This document shows positions 51,520 to 62,000 of a stretch of DNA of 64,000 nt, one piece after another. Source of the stretch: Polytrichum commune (taxonomy: Eukaryota > Streptophyta > Polytrichopsida > Polytrichales > Polytrichaceae); contig OX485808.1 of NCBI GenBank assembly GCA_950295325.1, forward strand, positions 15,584,527 to 15,648,526, read 5' to 3'. The position numbers were made by a program, and so were the translations under genes. Position 1 is the first letter of the stretch. Each line of letters opens with the position of its first letter. Below the pieces are notes generated by a model that saw only the letters and a list, made by a program, of their open reading frames with translations, made no database searches and was not told the DNA's origin.

Positions 51520-54086
51520 AGCTGTAAGGATTTGATTGTCTTGCATCTCTTTTGAATGACATAATCATACAAGTGGGTGCTGAACCAGTTGACCATGTAC
51601 CTTGCTTGATGTGTATAGGTTTGTATAAGGCAAGGATAGTAAGCATGACTGGGAACAAGTCGCAATTGTGGCAGATCTCTCTCTAGCATTTTCGCAGATT
51701 TCCTCATCGCATTACTGGCTTCTCAAATTTGAGAGATCATTAATTTCTGTTCTCTAATTAGGGAAGTGGATATGATGAGAGCCCACGTTAATGTGAAATG
51801 TAACAATAAGGTATGTCAAATAACACATGTTTGGCAGGCTACTTGGCTGTAGTGGACTCTATACTCTAGCCATGACAATTGTTGTACATGTTGTACTGTC
51901 CCTCCCTGCAGTGAGGTATCATTTACCTAGGGCCTCTATGTATTCTCAATCTGAAGAATCATCGACAGATTTTGGTTTAGAATTGGAGTGTTAATAGTGT
52001 AGTGTGGATACTGGTGAGTTGAGTATGTCCTTTCATTGATTTGGAATTGTTGTTTTGGACAAAAAAATGAAGTGTACAGGGCCAACCCATTCGGATGTGA
52101 AACTGCTAGCAATGCTTAGGAATACATCAAGGTGTCAAATATTGAGGTATCAGGACACGTATGAGTGGATGTTTATTAGTCGAGTTGGGTGTTTATGACA
52201 GTGTAATACCTGGAGCTGTCTGTGCCCAGAAGGAAATTTTCAATTTAATGGATCACCTTGGTCCCACATTTGTGGTTCTTACGGCATAGGATGGTCTGTT
52301 GCACTTTACCTCTGCATTTATTCGAAACTATACTAAACAGTCCTATTACTGTGGGCCACAGTACTTTTCCAGAGCCCATGCTTATTTTTGTAATGAGGAT
52401 TGATGTTGGCTGCATCTATTTTAAACCTATGCTCAATTTCCTGTAAAATTAGCGTGGGCTTCATTTATTGTTTTTCTAGAAAATTAATGTGGATGATTTC
52501 AATTTGTTGGCGCTTCTGTCTTCAGACAAATATTTAATGTGTTGGTCGGAAGTCTTCATAAAGACTTAGGGGGAAGACCCAGGGTCTTGGACACATGTTA
52601 AGTACATCTTAGACAAGAAATTACTGTGGCCCATATTAGGTAATTCCATGCTCATTCTCCACCCACACTAATAGGACTACAGCCTTACCCTGATAATATG
52701 ACTCTTGATAATATGACACCTTCATTACATGACACATTTTCTGTCAACTAAACTTTTCAGTGTTCATGTACCCCAATATTTTGACTATGGCGCTCATAGT
52801 ACAACATTTTTTAGGTCTGATTTGGCATATAATGCAGATAATTAATTTGTGCAAGTGGTAGGATCCACATTGTGGGATCGGGGAGTACATGGTGAATACA
52901 TTAATGAGTTAATTGTTTCAAGTTAATTGGTTTGAAACAAAATGTTGCACTTTTGAATCTTTGGATTTGGGTAGAGTTAAAAGGCCTTAGGGATTGCAAC
53001 TGTTGACATCGATCTTTGGATATGCAAACTAGAATTATGAATTTCTTGATTTCTTGATTTCTTGTCTTCATTTGAAATTTGTCCTCACACTTGAATATCA
53101 CATCCCTCTTTGGATTGGAAATTTCGGTCCTCGCCGACTTACACTCCTAGATTTGCCCATGCCACTCTTCAATCTCTTTGCTCCAAAGGTGACAACATGC
53201 TTGAGTGGCACATGCTTTTCATTTCATATATATATTCAACACTTTTTAGTGTCAATGTCCATGTTTGCACACAAAACAACTTGCACACATTTTTGATAAA
53301 TATTGACCTCCTTTGCATTGGTTATGGTCATTGTTCTCACTTAGTTCAATTTACATTGCCCGGCCTCTTGCCAACTCTAGTCTTTGTGTGATCTCTTCAA
53401 AGGTTTTTTGGAATTGTAATATTTGATCTATTTTTAGAAGTGACCAAGTCTTTGTGATATCCAAGAAGGTGGATTCCAACTAAATAACATGCACATGTGT
53501 GTAAAGTTTTTTAGAAAATAGTTGGATGATGAGCCTCAAAGGCGGGATTCTAAAATCATGTTCATAAAGTAATGCATTGAATGCATTAAATCATGTAGAT
53601 GTGTTGAACATACAATCTTTTATGGATAAATTGAACAAGATGTCAATTTCCAGCATCGACAAACATAATCAAAAGACACTAAATTCTTACTTACTTTCAT
53701 AGTGTATGATATGGTAAAGACACCATCATGGGACTATATATATTCTAAAACTTTGTGTGACGTTGTGAGCATATTTCGTCCATAAAACATTTCTTTCATA
53801 CTTATGTATTCTCATTGTGTATACAATTTTGGAATAAACCATTTTCTTGAAAAACCTTGATAGCACGACAATGAGACCACGATGTCATGTTATCGAGAAT
53901 ACGACATTTGGATAATACAACACTCTCTTGCGTGACCAAACATGTCATATTAAAGAAGGAGAACAAATTTTAGTGTAGTACTCACATTAACTTCAATGCA
54001 CGTCCATTTATGTTGTATCCCATTTTCATATGGCTTTCTACAAACTTGTACCTCTTTGTTAATTATCTTGACAACTTGTTTGAGGC
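51520..54086. other. VTI1 3' flank and spacer
   Basis: The first several hundred bases are probably the VTI1 3' untranslated region. Beyond that the sequence is AT-rich, with no gene or clear repeat. Short frames here (under 95 codons) have no recognisable content. Confidence 0.6.
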
Positions 54087-54240
54087 ATAACATTATTTAG
54101 ATCCATAACAATGTTATGTGGGACCGACAATATTACATGGAATATTCTAGAATATTCCCGTAATCAAACTGATTGTGAGGAATATTCCATTAAATATTGT
54201 CAGTCCCACAAAACACTCTTATGAATCTAAATAATGTTAT
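54087..54240. mobile_element. 154-bp palindromic MITE
   Basis: Left arm ATAACATTATTTAGATCCAT and right arm ATGAATCTAAATAATGTTAT pair. Pairing continues through GTGGGACCGACAATATT / AATATTGTCAGTCCCAC and GGAATATTC. Arms of about 60 bp around a short loop, like the foldback MITEs that can give rise to small RNAs. Confidence 0.75.
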
Positions 54241-54507
54241 AAAGAACATAAGTCGAGCATGTGGTTTAGATGTTAAAGGCTAATATCCTGTATTTGTGGA
54301 TGACACAAAAGTTGAGGTTTATAAATAACACCGTTGTTGCAGCATAAATCATTTTATTGAGCGACAAACTGTTGATTCCATTCGTTCATGAATATTGATC
54401 AAATCATCTTGTGTGAGAGGCTTTGCAAGCTGGACTCCTACTTGCCCCTCTCTCATAAATACATGTGAGGTTAGCTATAACAAATAGAAGTTGGAATTGC
54501 ACATAAA

Positions 54508-54652
54508 GCATAACATTACTCAACTCGTGAGTTGTGTTTATGGGTCCCATAGTAGATTCGAGAATGAAGTCTCTGGATGTCAGAATCCTAGTGCTTCATA
54601 TTGAATCTAAAGTCATGATAACTGAACACAACTCATCAGTTGAGGAATGTTA
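54508..54652. mobile_element. MITE-like element with about 32-bp inverted ends
   Basis: CATAACATTACTCAACTCGT at the left and ATCAGTTGAGGAATGTTATG at the right form inverted ends that extend through GAGTTGTGTT. The ATAACATT terminus is shared with the palindrome 270 bp upstream, suggesting relatedness. Confidence 0.65.
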
Positions 54653-54974
54653 TGAGTGGTGAAATTTCCCCTAAACCTTCAACCTGAGCAAAACTAGAGA
54701 TAGATAATATACAATAATAATGAATCCATGTTCCTTTATGAAGGGGATATATATGAACTTGTATTATTTCAAAAGCCGTACAAAATTTAGCCAAGTCTAT
54801 GTGCTTAGTTCCTCCGGGTTGCATTCCAACGAACTTGGAATGCTTAAAGATATCCTTGGTGTTGGGGCATTTGAGCTCACTAGCACCATTTTTTTTTAAT
54901 TCGCCACTTGTATGTGGAAGTTGTGAGAAGCAAAATCTCTTTGTTTCAACAAAACTTAAAATATCCAATGGTTG

Positions 54975-55040
54975 TGGAATTATCTTAGTTGGTTAGAGTG
55001 ATGATCTGTCATGCCAGAAGTCGTGGGTTGTAGTTTTCAA
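54975..55040 (+). tRNA. tRNA-like fragment (degenerate, probably pseudo-tRNA or SINE head)
   Basis: TTAGTTGGTTAGAGTG at 54985-55000 fits a tRNA D-arm/A box. CTGTCATGCCAGAAG follows at 55007-55020 in the anticodon-arm position (GTC, an Asp-like anticodon), then GTGGGTTGTAGTTTTC at the T-arm position, where the consensus GTTCGA is damaged. Acceptor stem pairing is poor, so a working tRNA is unlikely. A PIF/Harbinger MITE starts directly after it. Confidence 0.45.
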
Positions 55041-55044
55041 GTTA

Positions 55045-55561
55045 GGGCCGCTTCACACTATGGCCGTCCAAGTCGAGAGGCCGTGGGATTGAATGGCCAA
55101 ACTTTGTTGAAGGTTCAAAGAAATGGGCTGAAAATAGCCAATAAAATATAGGAATTAATGCCTTCGATCGGGCATAGTGTGAAGCCTCCAAAGGCCAAGC
55201 CCAACGTCTATAGGAAGAAGGAGCATCCCACTTTATTCCCTACCCAAAACAACCATCCCAATTTAATGGCCCAAATCTTGTCATTCTAATTTTACAAATA
55301 TTAATTCATTTTAATTTTAAAGAAAAAAATCAACGGCCTCTCGACCATAGTTTGGGTTTCCATTCTTAACCAACCCAAACTTCCTTTGAGAGTATGTCGC
55401 CTTCATAAAAAAATATTGTTGTGTAAGCATTTTGGAAAGTGACAACATTTGGACTTTGGCCTCTAGTGTGAAGGGTCAGGAGACCGAATTCTTGATTTCT
55501 TGTAATATGATTGGTGAAAATCGATGGCCTCCTGACCTTTGACCATAATGTGAAGTGGCCC
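55045..55561. mobile_element. PIF/Harbinger-type MITE, copy A4
   Basis: Ends GGGCCGCTTCACACTATGG and CCATAATGTGAAGTGGCCC, flanked by TTA at 55042-55044 and 55562-55564. About 517 bp. The interior shows further inverted motifs (CACTATGGCCGTC..., CAAACCC, GGCATAGTGTGAAG) suggesting nested end sequences. Confidence 0.85.
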
Positions 55562-55767
55562 TTAGTGCAACTACAACAAGCGGCTTGTCACCTAATAGAT
55601 TTGCCAAGAATAGACATAGACTAAATGGACATATAACTCATAATTAGTCTAGCCAATAAAAGGCCCCCATTAGGGTGGGTTGATAACATACTGTACTTTG
55701 TTGTGTACACATATTCATGATTTTTATGTTTATGGTGTGTTTATTGAGTTAGGGTATGTGCTCTATT

Positions 55768-56119
55768 ATGTGCACTTCCAACTCCATTGGATAATTTTGG
55801 TTGTTGAATCATATCATGCGGTTAACAATTATGAATCATGAAGATTGTCATATTAGAATTAAAGAGGAGATGCAAACATTATAAAGAGTTCAAAGTGAAG
55901 AATCTTTTCTCTTCAAATGATTAACACAAAAGCCTTTCCAGTTGTGATGTTAGCTATTGAACTTAGAATCATAGTGTCATATATTTGAGCACATGGTCCA
56001 ATCTCATCATAACACGTGTCAATGTGGTGTGTGTTCTTCACTACAAGCCTTGGCATATTAAACCACTCGAATATACATGCTTTATTAAGAAGATTAACCA
56101 CATAAGGTTCACATACCTT
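55768..56119 (+). repeat. segment matching the TPD1-like intron
   Basis: Collinear match to 36475-36866 (see that entry). No TPD1 coding sequence follows it: after CACATACCTTA the similarity stops. It is a decayed copy of the TPD1-like intron region or another copy of a repeat that the intron also contains. Confidence 0.65.
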
Positions 56120-56452
56120 AACCCTTAACTTCCTAGGGTGTAATGTGATTTCATTAGATCATCTAAAAAGTAAGTTTTCTAGAGCTCAATTTTTATTGCA
56201 CCTAAAAATTTGTTTAAGATTACATCAATACAATACCAATATTTAGTAATTTTCATGGTTTTTAATGATTTATTCTTAATAATTATATTTCAAGAAGTTG
56301 TGATAATATATATAATATTCTTTAAAAAAATAAAGATATTATTGAGAATAGGTATACACTTTAAGGTAAGAAAAGAGTCCATAGAAAATTGACAATGATC
56401 AATCAAAATGACAAGAAATTGCTATATCGTAATGAACCAACAAAGGGAAAAG

Positions 56453-56777
56453 CTACACTAAATATCTTATTTAGTGTCACCAATTCTAATTGTCTTGCTC
56501 ACTACTAATTGTAAAGAGTGGTATAGTGCCACCACCACTAAAAATTAACCCAACATTATTTGTCATTCCTTGTAAATTTTTTGGATGATTAGACTTACCA
56601 AGTGATTTTTTCATCCGAACTTCAATCATCCATGACAATATTTCATCACAAGAGAAGGAAGGGTTTTGGCCAATGGATGAACTCCTCCATCATCCATGAC
56701 AATGTTTGTTCACTTATTCATAAGAAAGTGTCATCCAAAAAGTTACCATATGACACTAAAAATCATATATAGTGTAG
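56453..56777. mobile_element. MITE, family B copy 2
   Basis: Ends CTACACTAAATATCTTATTT and AAAATCATATATAGTGTAG. The interior is collinear with 11231-11627, about 70 bp shorter. Confidence 0.75.
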
Positions 56778-57920
56778 TTCATTCTTGACTTTAAAATCTT
56801 CTTGTGAACGACTAACATCTTTTCATATTGGAATGGGATTGTTGCCATTGAGATAAAATTTAATGAGAAACGCAATGATACCTTTAATGACCTTCTTAGC
56901 ACCTTCCTTTTGGATGAATTTGCCTTCAAGAGTCATTTATAAGCCTAAAAGTGCCTTCTGAGAAAGTTAAGGGTAAAATGTTTAACACATTTTAAGCCCA
57001 CACATGCCTTAACTCCTTAGTGTCTAAGAGGCTTAATATGAGCCTCTCCATGCACAAACACATATATTTGAAATACGTGCTTCAAATTCTAACCTATTGT
57101 ATAAAAAACGACCTTATTTAAAATTAACTATGTATGATGAACTAATCGGGAAATGGAAAATTGAGGAAGATGGAAAATTGCAAGGATGAATATCCAATGT
57201 TTAAGGAGTGTGGACGGATGAGAAGTTAGATAGTTAAGATCAAAGGAAGATCATAAAGTAAAACTATCCAAGTTATAGAAGTTTCTATATAATATGTGAG
57301 ACTTTAGATTTCTAAAAGTTTCTCTTGGACTATGTCGGAGGAGAACCGGCGGTTGGTTACAAATGAATTGGTTGGGTTTGAGAAATAATTGGTTTAAGTT
57401 CAAGACTTTAGAAGAATTACCAATCATTTTAGAGGAATCTATAGAATACAACTTAAATGAATAAAGCAAAACCGGAAGATGTCAACATGTAACCAGTGGG
57501 ATTTAGAATCACTAGGATCTTGACTAACTATGCCCAGAAATGGCTTGGGCACTGCTCTTGGATACTATGTGTATATAGGGCTTGAAGGAAGGAGAACACA
57601 TGTTATGTTTTGTGCGTATCTCCAAGTGGGGAGGCAAGCCTTAGGTTAGAATGACAAAGGATTGTTTACTCATGTGGAAAGTTTGAACAACACAATGTGC
57701 TTGAGTAGAGGTACGTTACATTATCCTTCCAATGCCATTTTCAAATCGGTTGAATACCTAAAACTTATTGAGATTTGGGTTAAAGTACACAGCCTAGGCG
57801 GCTTTGAATGCATGCACTTGGTATTTTGATCAAGTGTTGAATACACTTTTATTTTCTCTTTGACCTAAGATAGTGTATGAAATGAAGTCTATGACCCATT
57901 GGCAAAAGCATAAACAAGGG

Positions 57921-57954
57921 ATTATGGCTTTGCCATGAGAGGCAAAGCCATAAT
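57921..57954. repeat. short perfect hairpin
   Basis: ATTATGGCTTTGCC, loop ATGAGA, GGCAAAGCCATAAT: 14-bp arms with no mismatch. A similar ATGGCTTTGCC word occurs at 6736. Confidence 0.7.
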
Positions 57955-58862
57955 GATATTTTGAATGTTTAGAATTATCAATGTTATATGATTATATGAC
58001 ATATTATATTGAAAACTTCAATAAGCTTTCATTGAGCTTCACCAAACCTTATTCATTAAGTTTTGACATGCATTACTTAGGCCCTATCACCACTCAAAGG
58101 CATTCTCCATAATGCCTCTATCCCATGATATGGGACAACAAACTATGTTTTTTTTGGGGTTGGGTCACATGAGGTTCCAAGTCCTAAGTCCCAAGTCCCT
58201 TGAGGCCAATCTATGCAATCTTAGTTGGGTCTTAGCCGTTGACAACATGGAAGTTGGGACTTACCACTTCACACGGGGTCCCAAGTCCCAAGTATGACAT
58301 GGATACCTACATGACAACACTTATTGGAGATGAAGCTTGGGACTCGTGTTAAGAATATGTTGAACAAAAACCAGACCCAACTTTCAGCACAAGTCGCGCA
58401 ATTTTTTTTGCATAAAATAATCAAGATCCGACTTTGATGATAAGTAGCCATCTTTTAATGGTGTCTTGAGGCTCAAAGTTTGAGACTTTGCCTCCATGTT
58501 GGGACTTGCTAACATGAGTGAGGCTTGGTGAGGCTCGTAGAAATTATGTATATGGCCGTATCAGGTGGGGAGGAAAAGCTAAAGTTTCTTCTTTCCGGAA
58601 ACTTTTACTTTTCCCACAACCTTTGTGGGTGGGTTTGCCAGGAGCGGCCTGCGAGGCTCCACCTTCTTTGCATTCCTCGGGCCACACCAAATCAAATCCT
58701 CGGCCTCGCGTCGATCTCCGAGCGCGGGCTGCGAATCTCCCACCCTCCCCGCCACCTCTTGAATCACTTTTGTTTTGTGGGTCCGAATTTTCTTTTCACC
58801 ATTCTTGCAGCAATTTCCGACACCGTCATTAGGAGCCGGTTGTATACTCAAAAGTTCGGGGG

Positions 58863-58902
58863 CGAGAGAGAGAGAGAGAGAAAGAGACATACACACACAC
58901 CC
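58863..58902 (+). repeat. (GA)n and (CA)n microsatellites in the FtsH-family leader
   Basis: GAGAGAGAGAGAGAGAGA followed by ACATACACACACACCC about 165-200 bp upstream of the start codon, in the presumed 5' leader. Confidence 0.7.
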
Positions 58903-59064
58903 ACCGCAACAAATCCTTACCTTCGAACTTGATTTTTGTTCATCCGTGGCTCCGTTGAAGCATTTCACCAAATTTCGCATTCGGTTGGATATTGTATGAG
59001 AAGCCATAGAGTGAAGTGAAGTAAAGGGATTTTGAGCTTAAGTTGGAAAAGGGCAGCCGCTGTC

Positions 59065-62000
59065 ATGGCGAGCTCCGCCATCCTCCAGCACCTCTCGCGA
59101 GCTGCGACCGGTGTGGGCGGTGACACGGCGAAGAAACTCTGCCGCTTCTCCTCCTCCTGCGCGTCTATCAGCGGCGGCGGCTCCGCGCAGTTGCGGCTCA
59201 AATTGCTGCCGCGGCAGCAGAGGGGCAGCTCAATTCGCCCCAGCTTGCCGGTCATTGTTGCGAGGGCGAACGACTCCCCCCTGAATCATCAGGTTATGGC
59301 TGTCTCCTTTTTTTATTTCTTTTATCTCTTCTTTTTCTTTGATACCTCATCTTTGCTAACAGTCCACCAACATTTTAGTGTTGCTGGATATTTTTGGAGG
59401 TACTCGAGAGTAAGTGGGTAGCCTTAAAGGTCGCAAGTAGTGACTCTAAGGTAAAAGAGTCCCAGCAATTCAGGGTATGTGGGAATTGGAGACGAAATAA
59501 TAAGCTTTGGGGGTGACTGAGAAAAAATAATGTCGAGGGCGACGGGGTTTGGTTCGATGACGGCGAAGTAATGATGATGTTCGGGCTGGTTGAAATGTGT
59601 CACTGAATTTTACCCCACATGTGGATGCCGCCATCTTATGCATTATTCAGGATTAAGCCCTTGCTCAATCTATAAGAGAATGTACACACGCAGTTATGGA
59701 ACTCAGTAAGGATGTGCAAGTGCAGTGGACCGGAGAGCTTTGTTTGAGTCCAGTCAGCTTATGAATAGGCGGAAAAGAGAGATTTGGGAAAGTTTGGCTG
59801 ATTTGTTGTGCAATGATTTAGATATTGGTGTGAGGCCATTCCAGGTCCCTAAACCCTAAACCCTGCTGTGATGAGCTAAGGTTGCCAAGTGATTGGCATA
59901 TGTTTGTCACCATGGAGTACCACCAGTGGGCGGTTACTCTGAAATTAGAGTCGTCCATCAATTTAACGGGACTTTTCGTCAGGAGTTGGTACCCTTTGTT
60001 TATTAATTGGTTGTTTTGCATACCATATCGATAATTTCTATCCACTTGTGGTGCATGGTTGGAGGTAGCGTTTGAATTGAATGAAGAGCAACTTATTTTG
60101 GTTCAGTGAGGGCGAAACTCGATTTAGCACCTCAAAATAAGTTTGACCCAAAATGAACCGAAATAGAAGGTTGCTCTGGCTCCATTTCAGCAGTATAGTG
60201 GGGTTAGTGGATGACAGTCGTTGGTTATGTTGTTCTTATGTGCTGGAGGGCTTTAGCTTGATCCTTTTCCACTTAATGAAAATGTACCATTACCTTTAGA
60301 ATGATCAATTGAGTGAAAAAGAATCAAGCAAAAGTGTAAAATGCAGTTTTCCCACTCAAGTGAAGAGTGGTGGGCATTGAACGGAATGAAAATGTATCAG
60401 CCTCAGAATGACATGACATTGATAAAAAGGGTGCAGAGGGGTGCAGGTTGGAATGCTTTTGGTGCAAGGGTTAAGCTCTGGAATTAGGTCATGCACTCAA
60501 CATCAGACGTTCACTTCCTCTGTGCAATGTCAACGACATAATAGATTTGCTAGTACACGAGTACAATGTAGTAAACAATTCTCAGCCGAAAAGGGCAGGC
60601 CAGGCAAGGGCATGAGGCCTCGACGTAAGCTGCGATTACGTGCTCGCTTGAGGCTGCTCCTACGATACATCCGCCGAGGGCTGCTACCACAAAGGGGGTT
60701 TTCATGGAAACCCGTGTTGCTAGCAGCTCTATTGACATGCACATGTACTCTTGCTGCCACCTTTTTACGTGTCTCTGCGGCGCCAGCCCCACAAGATATG
60801 CCTTACTCGGAGCTTATTGATCACATTCATGCAAGGACTGTCACTTCTGCCCTTTTTGAAGAAGGCACTCAATGCCTCTTGTTTAACACACAGCCTGCTG
60901 TCAACGAAGAACCACCAGTGCAGGAAGTTGTGGAGCTTCTTCCAAGTGCATCTGTGGAGGAGGTTCGAGGTGTACAGCAAGTAGCTGCTAGTAATGAAGC
61001 TGGTGTCTCAGGCAACAAACTAAAAGACTATCTGTCCACTAAAAAGACTCAGCGGAAAAGCAAGTGGGAATTTTCTACGCGGCGAGTGCGAAATGACGAG
61101 GCATACTTACTGGGCTTGATGAGAGAGAAGGGTGTCCGTTACAGCTCAGCTCCACAGACACTTAGCGCATCATTTCGGTCACTACTCATTACAGTACTTT
61201 CCCTGTGGATACCTCTTAGTCCTCTAATGTGGCTTCTTCACCGACAAATATCAGGGAATAACTCGTCTGCTCAGAAACGCCGCTCTGCCAGCCGACTCGT
61301 CAACTTCCAAGATGTTGCAGGAATAGACACTGCTAAAGTAGAGCTCTCAGAGGTATGAATTGTTTCATGTGGTGAACTATTTCAAATTTCATGTGTTATC
61401 GTGACTGTTAAGTCTCATCCGAGTAAGCATAGGTTGCCATATCCGTGTCCACAAATCCTCCTGCATCCAACCACTCTTTGCTTTCCAGATGCAGATGTGG
61501 GTGCACCATCCCACTGGTTCAAGCCGTATCCATTACTGTGTTTGGGGAATACTTATTAAGGATCTAACTTGTTTTGCAAAAAGACATGGCAAAGAGCTCG
61601 TCTATTCAAGTACCCTAAATTAGTTTAAGTAAATGAATCACCTTGAGGTGGAAATCCGAGAGGATACAAGGTCATTGATAGCTTGTCTCATTTGTTTGTT
61701 GAGAGTTTTGCGGTGGCAAGAAATGGGTTGAATTTTGTTGGAAAAAGTGGATGGCTGCATTCACTTTCTGCGTTCAAAAGCAGGTATGGCGACTGGTGGG
61801 AGCCATCTCAACATAGTTTTCATAATATCCACTTTTCAGTCACAACATATGTTTACAAATATGGATATGGCAACCAATGCGCTCCGTCTCAACATACTTT
61901 TCAACATAATATCCACTTTTCATTCACAATATGTACTTTTTATGGATATGGACACAATAACTGGTGGGCTTGCTCTCAGAGGATATCCATTCTAAGTGGG

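Larger units (their letters stand above)
56778..59064. other. spacer and presumed promoter of the FtsH-family gene
   Basis: No gene is seen. It contains a short perfect palindrome at 57921-57954, repeated AAGTCCCAAGTCC words at 58190-58290, and a (GA)n/(CA)n leader tract at about 58863-58902. The last 550 bp are GC-rich and probably carry the promoter and leader. Confidence 0.6.
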
